Assembly (NCBI GenBank): GCA_035559535.1 | Contig: DATMBG010000054.1 | Location: forward strand, 1 to 16,655 | DNA length: 16,655 bases | From: Candidatus Limnocylindrales bacterium | GTDB lineage: Bacteria > Moduliflexota > Moduliflexia > Moduliflexales > JAUQPW01 | Direction: 5' to 3' | Part shown: piece by piece, positions 8,329 to 16,550 of the stretch | Numbering within the stretch: position 1 is the stretch's first letter | Layout: each line of letters begins with the position of its first letter | The notes under the pieces: model-generated | The model's input: the letters and a program-made list of their open reading frames with translations, nothing else | Told to the model about the DNA's origin: nothing | Databases searched by the model: none | Program-made: the position numbers and the translations under genes

Positions 8329-11300
8329 TTAGCTTTGCTGGATCAATTCAACATCCAGAGCCAGGCTTTGAAGTTCTTTCACTAAAACATTAAAGGATTC
8401 TGGAACTCCAGGTTCAAGCACATGACGTCCTTTGACAATAGCCTCGTAGATTTTAGTTCTTCCTACCACATCATCCGATTTAACCGTTAGCAGCTCCTGT
8501 AAATTATAGGCGGCACCATAAGCTTCCAGGGCCCAGACTTCCATCTCACCGAAACGTTGACCCCCAAATTGAGCTTTTCCTCCCAAAGGTTGTTGGGTAA
8601 CTAAGGAATAAGGTCCAATGGATCGGGCATGCATTTTATCATCCACCAGGTGAGAGAGCTTCATCATATAGATGTACCCAACGGTTACTTCTTGATCAAA
8701 GGCTTCCCCAGTTCGTCCATCATAGAGGGTCGTCTTCCCTGTTTCCGGCAAACCGGCCAGCCGCAGCTTCTCGCGGATGGTTTCTTCTTTGATTCCGTCA
8801 AATACAGGAGAAGCAACATATACGTTATCCTTCAAAGAACGCGCAAGGTTTTTAACTTCTTCTTCGTTTGCCTCATTCAGGAAAGCTTCTACCTCTTTTG
8901 CTATTCGGGTTCCGTTGTAAATCCCTTTAATAAGATCTTTTAATTTTTGAAGAGTTTGTTGCTTATTACCGGAAGGCTGTTGTCCGTTGCCTGATGCCAC
9001 AGAATCAGAAGCCCTGGATCCTGAGTTTTTATCCCAGGCCTCAAGCTCTTTCAGATATTGAGCGACTTTCTTACCTAACTCCCGACAGGCCCAACCGAGA
9101 TGGGTTTCAAGGATTTGACCCACATTCATTCGCGAAGGAACTCCTAAGGGGTTTAAAATAATCTCAATGGGGGTACCATCGGGGAGGTAAGGCATATCCT
9201 CTTCCGGAAGAATTTTCGCCACCACGCCTTTGTTTCCGTGTCTTCCTGCCATTTTATCTCCCACGGATAATTTACGTTTAACCGCGATATACACTTTAAC
9301 CAGTTTGACAACTCCTGGAGGCAGTTCATCCCCTGTTTTCAGTCGACCGGTTTTTTCATTCATAATCGTCTCCAGGATATGAATTTGATCCATGGCATTT
9401 TCCTGGAGCTGGTCCATTTCTTCTTTCACGTCCTGGATTTCCAGGATTTTAATCTTGTTAAAATCTTCTGTGGGAATCGAAGCAAGTTTTTCAGGCGTGA
9501 TTTTCTCCCCCTTAGAGAGCAGAACCTCCTGGGTGGTAGGATCCACATAATCCTTGGCAACCACCTTACCTTTCAAAAGACCGATGAGCTTTTTGCGGAG
9601 TTCGTCTTTAACGATCTTGATCTCATCCTCGTAATCTTTTATAATTTTGGCTATTTCGGCATCTTCAATGCTTAAAGCCCGCTCATCCTTCTCAATTCCC
9701 TTTCGGGAGAAAACTTTGACATCGATCACAACCCCTTCGATGCCTTGGGGGGTATAAAGAGAAGCATCCTTTACATCACCGGCTTTTTCTCCAAAGATCG
9801 CCCGCAAGAGTTTTTCTTCCGGAGATAGCTGAGTTTCTCCTTTGGGCGTTACCTTCCCCACTAAAATATCCCCGGGCTTAACTTCTGCGCCGATTCGGAT
9901 AATGCCACTTTCATCTAGATTGCGTAAAGCTTCTTCACTGACGTTGGGAATATCCCGCGTGATTTCTTCTCGACCCAGTTTGGTATCCCGGGCTTCGATT
10001 TCACATTCTTCGATATGGATGGAAGTAAAAAGATCTTCCTTAACTACTTTTTCACTTACCAGAATGGCATCCTCAAAGTTATAGCCCCCCCAAGGCATAA
10101 AAGCCACCAGCACATTACGGCCCAGGGCTAACTCTCCGTGGTCGGTTGCAAATCCATCGGCGATAACTTGGCCGGCTTTAACCCGTTCTCCTATTTTCAC
10201 CAGGGGAGTTTGATTAATACAGGTATTTTGATTCGAGCGCTGGAATTTGGTCAAATTATAGATGTCCACCATGGAATTCGCTTCATTCTCTGAATCCTGG
10301 AAATAGTTGGTTGAGTACCGGTCTACAATTTCAGATTCCCCATCTGCCCGAATGACGATACGACGAGAATCCACATCCTCTACCACACCCGAGCGTCTGG
10401 CAATAACCAAAGCACCAGAATCCCTTGCGGCGATTCGTTCCATTCCGGTTCCAACTAAAGGAGCATCTGTTTTAAGTAAGGGAACGGCCTGACGTTGCAT
10501 GTTGGAACCCATCAAGGCCCGGTTTGCATCGTCATTTTCCAGAAAAGGAATTAAAGAAGCCGAGACACTGACCAGCTGTTTGGGAGAAACATCCATGTAA
10601 TCCACCTGGTCGGGTGGAACCATTACGAATTCACCGCGACGTCTGGCAGAGATGCGATCCCGAATAAATCTTCCTTCTTCATCTATCTCTGCGCTGGCCT
10701 GGGCGATGGTATATTGTTCGTCTTTGAAAGCCGCCAGAAATTCTATTTCATTGGTCACACGAACGGTTCCATCTTTATCCTTGACGACTTTTCGATAGGG
10801 CGTTTCTATAAATCCAAAATCGTTGATCCGGGCATAGGTACTTAAGCTCGCAATCAACCCAATGTTAGGTCCTTCTGGAGTTTCAACCGGACAGATTCGC
10901 CCATAGTGGGTCGGATGCACGTCCCGCATTTCAAACTCAGCACGTTCACGGCTTAATCCTCCTGGTCCTAAGGCACTTAGCCGCCGTTTGTGCGTAAGCT
11001 CGGATAGTGGGTTCGTTTGATCCATGAACTGGGAAAGTTGCGAACTCCCAAAGAACTCTTTGACAGCATTGGTAACCGGTTTGGCGTTGATCAGATCATG
11101 GGGCATGACCGTATCCAACTCCTGTAAACTCATACGTTCTTTGGTAGCTCGTTCCATCCGCACAAGTCCAATTCTAAATTGATTCTCCAGGAGTTCTCCA
11201 ACGGAGCGAACCCGGCGATTTCCAAGATGATCGATATCGTCTATGTTTCCTTCTCCCATTCGGAGCCGGAGCATGTATTTAATAATCTCAATGAGGTCTC

Positions 11301-12741
11301 TAGAATCTAAAGTTCTGTGGTCCAAAGGCTTATTTAATTTCAGCTTTTCATTGACTTTTAATCGACCTACTCGGGAAAGATCATAACGTTCTGGATTGAA
11401 GAAAAGGTTTTTAAAAAGTTTTTTCGCACTATCCAGCGTAGGGGGATCCCCCGGGCGGAGCGTTCGATAGATCTCTATGAGAGCCTCATCCTTACTCTTA
11501 ATAGGATCTTTCTTGAAGGCGTTACTCAGGGCATCTCCACCCACGGAGTTGTCTATCAGAAGGACTTCGATTTCTTGAATCGGGCTCTGGACAATACGAG
11601 CAATGGCTTCTTCACTAATTTCCTCATTACAGGCCAGAATAATCTCTCCAGTCTCTGGATCTACGATATCTTTGGCTACCACACATTCGGTGAGGTGTTG
11701 GGAATATACCGGAATCTCTTTAATTTGGTGTTGCTTTGAGAGTTTTAAAGCCCTTTTCGTAATTTTCTTATCTTTCTCTAAAATGACGGTCCCATCCGGA
11801 GCGATTACATCTGTTGCTGCGGTAAAGCCCCGAAGGAATTCATCCAGTGCATCTGGACTGGAAACCTTTAAATCCGGGTTGATGACCACCGAGCAAGTTT
11901 GGCCTTTTAAGGATTTATCAACCTCATCAAATTTGAAAGTGATAATATCATAAAATGTACGCAGGATATTTTCTGTTGAATCCAGATTCAAAGAATCCGG
12001 TAGCGTTTCACCTCTTTCCTCGGCTTCCTTTATTTCTTCTTCAACGATATACTGAAGAGCTCGGATAAAGGTACTTACTAAGATTTTTCGTTTTTTATCG
12101 ATACGGACATATAGATAATCTTTATAGTCAAATTCAAGCTCCAACCAGGATCCTCGATACGGAATTACCCGGGCGCTGTAAAGGATTTTGCCACTTGCAT
12201 GGGTCTTTCCCTTATCATGGCTGAAAAATATACCCGGAGATCTATGCATTTGACTGACGACGGTTCTCTCTGTCCCATTTATAATGAAAGTTCCTTTGGG
12301 AGTCATCAGGGGGATTTCCCCAAAATAGATATCCTGTTCTTTAATGTCCCGAACCGATTTTGCTTTTGTCTGCTCGTCTTGTTCCCAGGTAACCAATCGA
12401 ACTTTTACCTTAAGAGGTGCCGCATAGGTCATGCCGCGCTCTCTACATTCATTTACTTCATACTTAGGTTTCAAGAAGTAGTAGCTATCAAACTCCAGAC
12501 GAGCCATTTCATTGAAATCCACTATGGGAAAGACGCTCTTAAAGACCTCTTGCAATCCGATATCTTTTCGTTGTTCCGGAGGAGTATTAATTTGCAAAAA
12601 TTTCTCATAGGATTCCTGTTGGATCTCTATGAGATTAGGGATCTCCAGTATAGTGGGTATTTTGGCAAAATCTAAGCGGTTTCGACCGGTAGAAGTTATT
12701 TCCTCCAAAAACTTCGGAGTTTTCTGTTTAGTTTCTTGCAT
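8329..12741 (-). CDS. rpoB: RNA polymerase subunit beta
   Basis: Beta (1470 aa; E. coli 1342) forms the other half of the catalytic cleft and binds rifampicin. The rifampicin pocket is intact: [20 protein letters not shown] with Q571, D574, H584 and S589 corresponding to E. coli Q513, D516, H526 and S531, so it looks drug-sensitive. Other landmarks are [20 protein letters not shown] (607-624), [12 protein letters not shown] (1161-1172) and the C-terminal [20 protein letters not shown]. Length above E. coli comes from a hammerhead-containing insertion (about 285-400), a coiled/charged insertion (about 1022-1137) and a low-complexity Ser/Gly/Gln stretch (about 1237-1262). AAGGA lies 5 bases before the ATG. 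The gap from rplL contains a very long hairpin. It is followed by rpoC. Confidence 0.98.
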   Translation of the reverse strand: MQETKQKTPKFLEEITSTGRNRLDFAKIPTILEIPNLIEIQQESYEKFLQINTPPEQRKDIGLQEVFKSVFPIVDFNEMARLEFDSYYFLKPKYEVNECRERGMTYAAPLKVKVRLVTWEQDEQTKAKSVRDIKEQDIYFGEIPLMTPKGTFIINGTERTVVSQMHRSPGIFFSHDKGKTHASGKILYSARVIPYRGSWLELEFDYKDYLYVRIDKKRKILVSTFIRALQYIVEEEIKEAEERGETLPDSLNLDSTENILRTFYDIITFKFDEVDKSLKGQTCSVVINPDLKVSSPDALDEFLRGFTAATDVIAPDGTVILEKDKKITKRALKLSKQHQIKEIPVYSQHLTECVVAKDIVDPETGEIILACNEEISEEAIARIVQSPIQEIEVLLIDNSVGGDALSNAFKKDPIKSKDEALIEIYRTLRPGDPPTLDSAKKLFKNLFFNPERYDLSRVGRLKVNEKLKLNKPLDHRTLDSRDLIEIIKYMLRLRMGEGNIDDIDHLGNRRVRSVGELLENQFRIGLVRMERATKERMSLQELDTVMPHDLINAKPVTNAVKEFFGSSQLSQFMDQTNPLSELTHKRRLSALGPGGLSRERAEFEMRDVHPTHYGRICPVETPEGPNIGLIASLSTYARINDFGFIETPYRKVVKDKDGTVRVTNEIEFLAAFKDEQYTIAQASAEIDEEGRFIRDRISARRRGEFVMVPPDQVDYMDVSPKQLVSVSASLIPFLENDDANRALMGSNMQRQAVPLLKTDAPLVGTGMERIAARDSGALVIARRSGVVEDVDSRRIVIRADGESEIVDRYSTNYFQDSENEANSMVDIYNLTKFQRSNQNTCINQTPLVKIGERVKAGQVIADGFATDHGELALGRNVLVAFMPWGGYNFEDAILVSEKVVKEDLFTSIHIEECEIEARDTKLGREEITRDIPNVSEEALRNLDESGIIRIGAEVKPGDILVGKVTPKGETQLSPEEKLLRAIFGEKAGDVKDASLYTPQGIEGVVIDVKVFSRKGIEKDERALSIEDAEIAKIIKDYEDEIKIVKDELRKKLIGLLKGKVVAKDYVDPTTQEVLLSKGEKITPEKLASIPTEDFNKIKILEIQDVKEEMDQLQENAMDQIHILETIMNEKTGRLKTGDELPPGVVKLVKVYIAVKRKLSVGDKMAGRHGNKGVVAKILPEEDMPYLPDGTPIEIILNPLGVPSRMNVGQILETHLGWACRELGKKVAQYLKELEAWDKNSGSRASDSVASGNGQQPSGNKQQTLQKLKDLIKGIYNGTRIAKEVEAFLNEANEEEVKNLARSLKDNVYVASPVFDGIKEETIREKLRLAGLPETGKTTLYDGRTGEAFDQEVTVGYIYMMKLSHLVDDKMHARSIGPYSLVTQQPLGGKAQFGGQRFGEMEVWALEAYGAAYNLQELLTVKSDDVVGRTKIYEAIVKGRHVLEPGVPESFNVLVKELQSLALDVELIQQS

Positions 12742-12757
12742 TTTTTGTCCTTAGTGC

Positions 12758-12829
12758 ACGACACGGATTCTGATACGAATACACCGGTTTACAACTTAAC
12801 CGGTGTATTCATAACAAAATCCGTGTCGT
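12758..12829 (-). promoter_or_regulatory. Very long hairpin in the rplL-rpoB gap, possible RNA processing site
   Basis: Two 32-base arms enclose an 8-base loop. The outer 12 bases (ACGACACGGATT with AATCCGTGTCGT) and the inner 12 (AATACACCGGTT with AACCGGTGTATT) pair perfectly. The middle 8 include one T-T mismatch and two G-U pairs. The structure ends 16 bases before the rpoB ATG. In E. coli this same gap carries an attenuator and an RNase III site, and a stem this long would suit RNase III. No U-tract follows. Confidence 0.75.
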
Positions 12830-12874
12830 ACGCAACTGACAATCTTATACGAGCGTACCGCTGCGCGCCCGTAC

Positions 12875-13258
12875 TTATTTTATTTCAACGGTTCCACCCG
12901 CTTCTTCTATTTTTTTCTTAATGTTCTCTGCTTCTTCTTTGGAAATGCCCTCCTTGATAGGTTTCGGAGCGGCCTCAACCAGGTCCTTAGCTTCTTTTAA
13001 ACCGAGTCCTGTTAATTCCCGGACAACCTTGATAACCTGGATCTTTTTCTCTCCAGCCCCTGTTAAAATCACATTAAACTCTGTTTTCTCCTCTTTCTTC
13101 TCAGCAGGAGCCGCCACCGTGGTAGCAGGTCCTGCAGCTACAGGAGCCGCAGCTGTTACACCAAACCTGTTTTGAAGGGTCGTAACCAGTTCATTGAGTT
13201 GTAGAACCGACATATTTTCGATGAAGGAAATTACATCCTCCATGGTAACCTGTGCCAT
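12875..13258 (-). CDS. rplL: 50S ribosomal protein L7/L12
   Basis: L7/L12 (127 aa, typical) forms the multi-copy ribosomal stalk that recruits and activates translational GTPases. The ATG at 13258 is chosen over an upstream in-frame start at 13276 because AAAGGAG sits 5 bases before it and the protein then begins [16 protein letters not shown] as expected. The N-terminal dimerisation domain (1-33) is followed by an Ala/Pro-rich hinge (about 34-52) and the C-terminal factor-binding domain with [25 protein letters not shown] and [15 protein letters not shown]. This has the clearest Shine-Dalgarno site in the window, which fits the need for several copies per ribosome. It follows rplJ by 61 bases containing a hairpin. 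Confidence 0.98.
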   Translation of the reverse strand: MAQVTMEDVISFIENMSVLQLNELVTTLQNRFGVTAAAPVAAGPATTVAAPAEKKEEKTEFNVILTGAGEKKIQVIKVVRELTGLGLKEAKDLVEAAPKPIKEGISKEEAENIKKKIEEAGGTVEIK

Positions 13259-13277
13259 TGTTTCTCCTTTGGTCAAA

Positions 13278-13328
13278 AATGCAATACGTAATGCGTGGAT
13301 ACGGTAGAGGGTTTACGCATTACGCATT
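13278..13328 (-). repeat. Hairpin of TAATGCG-type 7-mers spanning the rplJ stop codon
   Basis: On the transcribed strand the tandem AATGCGTAATGCGT (13328-13315) pairs with ACGCATTACG (13296-13287) over 10 bases. A further 4 pairs form beyond a bulge. The loop is 18 bases. The rplJ stop TAA (13322-13320) is inside the repeat, so the last two residues of L10 (Asn-Ala) are encoded by it. The rplL Shine-Dalgarno site begins a few bases after the structure. Confidence 0.75.
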
Positions 13329-13841
13329 CGCTTTTTTATCTGCTATTGCCTGCAAGGTATAAATAAGTTGTCGTAAAACCCCCTGTAAGGTCCATACTAA
13401 ATTTGTAATAGGTGATTTCATCGTCGCCAGTAACTGGGCGAGTAATACTTCTCGGGAGGGGAGTTCCGCAAGCTTCTCTATTTCTTGAGGACCTAGGGGC
13501 GTACCGTCGATAACCCCACCCTTGATTTGAAAGTTCGGGACATCTTTAGCAAATTTTGTTAATACTTTTATGGGAGTTGCCGGATCTCCCTGGAAGAAGG
13601 CAACCCCGGTTGGGCCCGATAAAAATTGTTCTAGGGGTTGAAACGGGGTATTCTGAATAGCAAGCCTGGTCAGAGTGTTTTTTACCACTTTGTATTCTAC
13701 CGGAAAGGTTCTGAGCTGCTTTCGCAATCTGGAAATTTGATCTACATTTACACTTCGAAAATCAACACAAACGGCCAGGGAGCTCTTTTCAAAACTTTTC
13801 TTCAGAGATTCGACTTCTTCAACTTTTTCAGGTTTAACCAT
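13320..13841 (-). CDS. rplJ: 50S ribosomal protein L10
   Basis: L10 (173 aa, typical 165-180) anchors L7/L12 dimers to 23S rRNA at the base of the stalk. The start MVKPEKVEEVESLKKSFEKS, the segment CVDFRSVNVDQISRLRKQLR and KVVKNTLTRLAI are conserved L10 features. The C-terminal helix that binds L7/L12 (about 150-173) ends in KKANA. The gene begins only 12 bases after the rplA stop, without a visible Shine-Dalgarno site, so translation is probably coupled to rplA. There is no room for the long L10 leader found upstream of rplJ in many bacteria. The stop codon lies in a 7-base repeat. Confidence 0.97.
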   Translation of the reverse strand: MVKPEKVEEVESLKKSFEKSSLAVCVDFRSVNVDQISRLRKQLRTFPVEYKVVKNTLTRLAIQNTPFQPLEQFLSGPTGVAFFQGDPATPIKVLTKFAKDVPNFQIKGGVIDGTPLGPQEIEKLAELPSREVLLAQLLATMKSPITNLVWTLQGVLRQLIYTLQAIADKKANA

Positions 13842-13853
13842 AGTTTAAGTACG

Positions 13854-14558
13854 CTAGCGGATTTCCGCTACGACTCCCACAGGATCTAGCCTTATCCCCG
13901 GGCTCATCGTAGTAGAAACTGCTATACTGCGAATATATTGACCTTTGCTGGTAGCAGGCTTGAGTCTCAGGACCGTTTCCAATAAAGCTTTGGCATTCTC
14001 AATGAGTTTTTCAGCCGAGAATGACTTTTTCCCGATGGGAGCATGGATAATTCCTGCTTTTTCAACCTTGAAATCCACCTTACCAGCTTTAGCTTCCTTT
14101 ACCATTCTTCCTACTTCAAAACCCACCGTTCCGGTCTTCGGATTCGGCATAAGCCCTCGAGGGCCCAGGATTTTACCTAATTTGCTCACAGCTCCCATGA
14201 GATTAGGGGTTGCGATAACCCGATCGAATTCAAGCCAGCCCTGCTGAATTTTTTCTATATATTCATCTTTTCCCACATAATCAGCTCCGGCCTCCAGGGC
14301 TTCTTTTTCCTTCTCGCCTTCTGCAAAGACTAAAACCCGGACCGTTTTACCTATTCCATGGGGAAGTACAACCGAACCACGAACCATTTGATCGGCTTTT
14401 CTGGGGTCTACGCCCAGTCGGATAGCCATCTCCACAGTCTCATCGAAGTTCGCATAGGCCACCTGTTTAATCAACTGGATTCCTTCGGACAGGCCATACT
14501 TTTTATTTCTGTCGATCAATTTGAGGCTCTCCTGATATTTCTTACCATGCTTTGGCAC
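13854..14558 (-). CDS. rplA: 50S ribosomal protein L1
   Basis: L1 (234 aa from the chosen start) forms the mobile stalk at the E site and in many bacteria represses its own operon by binding the mRNA. I start it at GTG 14558, giving [20 protein letters not shown], which matches the usual L1 N terminus. The frame stays open upstream to a GTG at 14636, but that extension has no L1 resemblance and contains a hairpin. Family features include [20 protein letters not shown] and a C-terminal [20 protein letters not shown]. The last codons and stop lie in a small hairpin (TAGCGG/CCGCTA, 13855-13870). It lies between rplK and rplJ. The start assignment is likely but not certain, as the ribosome binding site is weak. 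Confidence 0.95.
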   Translation of the reverse strand: MPKHGKKYQESLKLIDRNKKYGLSEGIQLIKQVAYANFDETVEMAIRLGVDPRKADQMVRGSVVLPHGIGKTVRVLVFAEGEKEKEALEAGADYVGKDEYIEKIQQGWLEFDRVIATPNLMGAVSKLGKILGPRGLMPNPKTGTVGFEVGRMVKEAKAGKVDFKVEKAGIIHAPIGKKSFSAEKLIENAKALLETVLRLKPATSKGQYIRSIAVSTTMSPGIRLDPVGVVAEIR

Positions 14559-14580
14559 AACCTTAAAAAGGATGAAGGTT

Positions 14581-14627
14581 AAAGGAGGAAGGAAGAATCT
14601 ATACCCTGAGCTCTTCCTTCCCCCTTT
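14581..14627 (-). promoter_or_regulatory. 16-bp hairpin in the rplK-rplA gap carrying an anti-Shine-Dalgarno-like arm
   Basis: On the transcribed strand AAAGGGGGAAGGAAGA (14627-14612) pairs with TCTTCCTTCCTCCTTT (14596-14581) over all 16 positions, one of them G-U, around a 15-base loop. AAGGT and ACCTT just outside can extend it. The 3' arm contains CCTCCTTT, identical to the conserved 3' end of 16S rRNA. The structure ends 22 bases before the proposed rplA GTG. Confidence 0.75.
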
Positions 14628-14637
14628 ATTTCTCACC

Positions 14638-15063
14638 TTATTCGACGATTTCGATTCCCATACTTCGAGCCGTTCCTTCTATAGTTCGAACGGCCGCTTC
14701 AAGAGTATCGGTATTGAGATCTGGCAGTTTTAACTTTGCGATTTCTCGAACCTGAGTTTTAGTCACTTTACCGACTTTATTTCGATTGGGTTCTCCAGAG
14801 GCCTTTGCAATCCCTGCAGCTCGTTTGAGGAGGACCGCAGCCGGAGGAGTTTTTGTAACAAAAGTAAAAGATCGATCTGAATAAATCGTTACAATGACAG
14901 GAATAATCAACCCCTCTTGTCCTTGGGTTTGAGCATTGAATTGCTTACAAAACTCCATGATGTTAACCCCATGTTGACCCAAGGCAGGTCCTACGGGAGG
15001 AGAAGGATTTGCCTGTCCAGCCGGTACTTGTAATTTCACCTGAGCCACTACTTTTTTAGCCAT
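14638..15063 (-). CDS. rplK: 50S ribosomal protein L11
   Basis: L11 (141 aa, the standard length) binds the GTPase-associated centre of 23S rRNA and is the site of thiostrepton action and of RelA activation. The N-terminal [20 protein letters not shown], the proline-rich [20 protein letters not shown] and the rRNA-binding C-terminal half with [18 protein letters not shown] are unmistakable. It follows nusG by 78 bases. That gap holds GC-rich 8-base tandem repeats and CCTCC rather than GGAGG before the ATG, so no Shine-Dalgarno site is visible. The rplA gene follows after a hairpin. Confidence 0.98.
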   Translation of the reverse strand: MAKKVVAQVKLQVPAGQANPSPPVGPALGQHGVNIMEFCKQFNAQTQGQEGLIIPVIVTIYSDRSFTFVTKTPPAAVLLKRAAGIAKASGEPNRNKVGKVTKTQVREIAKLKLPDLNTDTLEAAVRTIEGTARSMGIEIVE

Positions 15064-15107
15064 TCTGATAAACTCGAGGAGGCAGGAATGCGGAAATCAT
15101 TTTCTCT

Positions 15108-15138
15108 GGTCCCCGCGTCTCCGTGTCCCCTTGTCCCC
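15108..15138 (-). repeat. 8-base tandem repeats in the nusG-rplK gap
   Basis: On the transcribed strand the gap reads as degenerate 8-mers: ACAAGGGG, ACACGGAG, ACGCGGGG, then ACC. They begin directly after the nusG stop. The nusG stop itself lies in TACGTAATGCG, an 11-mer that also occurs on the plus strand in the rplJ-rplL gap (13285-13295). No strong stem is formed apart from a distant AATGCGG/CCGCATT pairing. Confidence 0.65.
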
Positions 15139-15141
15139 GCA

Positions 15142-15675
15142 TTACGTATTTTTCTCGACCTGCAAAAACTCTAATTCAACAGGCGTAGATCTACCAAAGA
15201 TGGTTACCATCACCTTTAACTTCCCTTGTTCTGGATAAACTTCATCTACCACTCCAACAAAATTGGTGAAAGGTCCATCGATGATTCTAACTTCTTCACC
15301 TTTGTTGAACATCACTCTGGGCTGAGGTTTCTCTGACTTTTCCTTCATCTGTCGGATGATAGACTCCACTTCCGACTCTGGCAGGGGAGAAGGTTTGATC
15401 CCTCCAACAAATCCAGACACCTTCGGGGTATTTCGAATCGCATACCAGACATCATCCGACATCTTCATTTTGATGAAAATATAACCAGGGAAGAATTTCT
15501 TCGAATATTCCTGCTTTTTTCCGTCTCGGATTTGAACTTCAGGGGCTTCAGGTATAACAATCTCTTGAACGTGATCGGACAGTCCAAGGGATTTTATACG
15601 CTGTTCTATATTGGCCTTAACTATTTTCTCAAATCCTGAGTAGGTATGAATAACGTACCACTTATAGGAAGACAT
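15142..15675 (-). CDS. nusG: Transcription termination/antitermination factor NusG
   Basis: NusG (177 aa, typical) binds the beta' clamp, promotes processive transcription, and links RNA polymerase to Rho or to the ribosome through S10. The NGN domain occupies about residues 1-120: KWYVIHTYSGFEKIVKANIE, the FFPGYIFIKM strand and the NTPKVSGFVGG loop. The KOW domain follows (about 125-177) with FNKGEEVRIIDGPFTNFVG. It lies between secE and rplK, the common bacterial order. No Shine-Dalgarno site is visible before the ATG. Its stop codon lies at the start of a repetitive gap. Confidence 0.98.
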   Translation of the reverse strand: MSSYKWYVIHTYSGFEKIVKANIEQRIKSLGLSDHVQEIVIPEAPEVQIRDGKKQEYSKKFFPGYIFIKMKMSDDVWYAIRNTPKVSGFVGGIKPSPLPESEVESIIRQMKEKSEKPQPRVMFNKGEEVRIIDGPFTNFVGVVDEVYPEQGKLKVMVTIFGRSTPVELEFLQVEKNT

Positions 15676-15712
15676 GGGTTCTAACTTAATTTAAACTCAC
15701 GTAGAATCCTTG

Positions 15713-15898
15713 TTACCTTTGCAATAAAAACTCGACCGCTCTGGAGAGAATCAAATCTATGACTCCCAGAAACAGTCCCATAAACAAGGTTGTAACAATG
15801 ACAACGGTTGTAGCTCCTATGACTTCTTTCCTGGAAGGCCAGGAAATCCTTTTTAGTTCATTTCTTACCTCTTGGAGGAAGACCCAGACTTTTTTCAT
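15713..15898 (-). CDS. secE: Preprotein translocase subunit SecE
   Basis: SecE (61 aa) is the essential small subunit clamping SecY in the inner-membrane protein-export channel. It has the single-helix form common outside gamma-proteobacteria: an amphipathic segment with the conserved ELKRISWPSRKEV (about 14-26), then one hydrophobic membrane helix (about 28-50) and a short tail. It is 37 bases upstream of nusG and 73 bases downstream of tRNA-Trp. Only a weak AGAG precedes the ATG. An AT-rich inverted repeat (15910-15927, AAAAATT/AATTTTT) lies just upstream of the start and may be incidental. Confidence 0.96.
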   Translation of the reverse strand: MKKVWVFLQEVRNELKRISWPSRKEVIGATTVVIVTTLFMGLFLGVIDLILSRAVEFLLQR

Positions 15899-15971
15899 GA
15901 TAATTCTCTAAAAATTGAGCAATTTTTATCTACCGGCAAGTCCCACAAATCCACTGACTTCTTTTTGGAAA

Positions 15972-16047
15972 TGGCAGGCCAGGAGGGTCTCGAACCCCCA
16001 ACCCCCGGTTTTGGAGACCGGTGCTCTACCAATTGAGCTACTGGCCT
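15972..16047 (-). tRNA. trnW: tRNA-Trp (anticodon CCA), with encoded CCA end
   Basis: A full cloverleaf can be drawn on the minus strand. The acceptor stem AGGCCAG/CTGGCCT has 7 pairs, and the D arm is GCTC/GAGC with AATTGGTA. The anticodon stem CCGGT/ACCGG carries loop CTCCAAA (anticodon CCA, plus 16012-16014). The T arm is GGGGG/CCCTC with TTCGAGA. Discriminator G is followed by an encoded CCA. tRNA-Trp between rpmG and secE is a common bacterial arrangement. Confidence 0.97.
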
Positions 16048-16158
16048 TTCTTACCTGAAATCATCCAAACAAATTACTTACTGAAAAGAAGAAAGTGGAC
16101 GAGGTATCCTTTATTCACAAACAGGGAGCAAAGAAGAGAGCGGGATAAGTCTCATCCC

Positions 16159-16308
16159 TTATTTAGTCTCTCGATGGACCGTATGTTTTCTGCAAAATCG
16201 ACAAAACTTTTTAAACTCCAGTTTATCTTGAGTTCTTTTTTTATTCTTTGTAGTGGAGTAATTTCTCCGTTTACACTCCGTACAGGCTAATGTTACAATC
16301 TCTCGCAT
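16159..16308 (-). CDS. rpmG: 50S ribosomal protein L33, zinc-binding form
   Basis: L33 (49 aa) is a small 50S protein near the E site. The sequence begins [20 protein letters not shown] and ends in [10 protein letters not shown]. It has the four-cysteine zinc ribbon typical of the C+ paralogue: C9, C12, C36 and C39. The KNKKRT and LEFKKFC segments are characteristic. It lies directly upstream of tRNA-Trp and secE, as in many bacteria. No Shine-Dalgarno site is obvious, and a long terminator-like palindrome ends about 20 bases before the ATG. A C+ form implies zinc dependence; a zinc-free C- paralogue elsewhere is possible but not seen here. Confidence 0.96.
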   Translation of the reverse strand: MREIVTLACTECKRRNYSTTKNKKRTQDKLEFKKFCRFCRKHTVHRETK

Positions 16309-16328
16309 GCAGCAGGTCTCAAAATAAT

Positions 16329-16391
16329 AAAAGGTTAAGGGCCAAAAGTTAAAGGAACGATCTTCCCTTAACCATTGGCCTTTAGCCTTTT
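16329..16391 (-). terminator. 29-bp palindrome with U-rich tail between tuf and rpmG
   Basis: Arms of 29 bases (16363-16391 and 16329-16357) flank a 5-base loop. On the transcribed strand there are 24 Watson-Crick and 2 G-U pairs with 3 mismatches. The 3' arm runs into TTTTATTATTTT, resembling an intrinsic terminator for tuf. The arms are made of degenerate 7-mers (AAGGTTA, AGGGCCA, AAAGTTA). It ends about 20 bases before rpmG, so it could instead attenuate transcription into rpmG-trnW-secE. Confidence 0.55.
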
Positions 16392-16400
16392 ATAAACCAG

Positions 16401-16533
16401 GATTCAGGAGTTAAGTAAGCGATCTGGAAGATTTCTGTTGTTTTCGTGGAAGCACAGGGGCGGGTCAAGATCCGATCCCTAAGGTTTAGGATCGGCTACT
16501 TAGCGCTCGAGGGTATTTTCTTTCTCCTGAATC
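16401..16533 (-). repeat. Inverted repeats in the tuf 3' untranslated region
   Basis: GATTCAGGAG (16401-16410) recurs inverted as CTCCTGAATC (16524-16533), a perfect 10-base match. Just inside, TTAAGTAAGCGATC and GATCGGCTACTTAG match inverted at 11 of 14 positions. Between them lies a compact hairpin, CCGATCC/GGATCGG (16472-16495). No U-tract or coding frame is present. With the palindrome at 16329-16391 this accounts for most of the 242-base tuf-rpmG gap. A TATAAA (plus 16388-16393, minus strand) is a possible -10 box but has no good -35 partner. Confidence 0.5.
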
Positions 16534-16550
16534 TTTTCTCCTGACTCTCT

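Noticed and set aside
10957-11049. Rifampicin-resistance substitutions in rpoB
   Set aside because: Q571, D574, H584 and S589 are the sensitive residues; T576 in place of the E. coli Asn is not a classic resistance change.
3580-12675. Several plus-strand open frames of 60-190 codons opposite fusA, rpoC and rpoB
   Set aside because: They lie antisense to strongly conserved genes, lack family resemblance and ribosome binding sites, and their composition follows the opposite-strand codons.
13259-13276. Longer rplL starting at 13276
   Set aside because: The Shine-Dalgarno AAAGGAG lies inside that extension and the family start matches the ATG at 13258.
14559-14636. N-terminal extension of rplA to a GTG at 14636
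   Set aside because: The extra 26 residues do not resemble L1, the GTG is two bases from the rplK stop without a ribosome binding site, and the DNA forms a 16-bp hairpin.
15910-15927. Intrinsic terminator upstream of secE
   Set aside because: The stem is seven A-T pairs only and too weak, and it sits just before the secE start; probably incidental.
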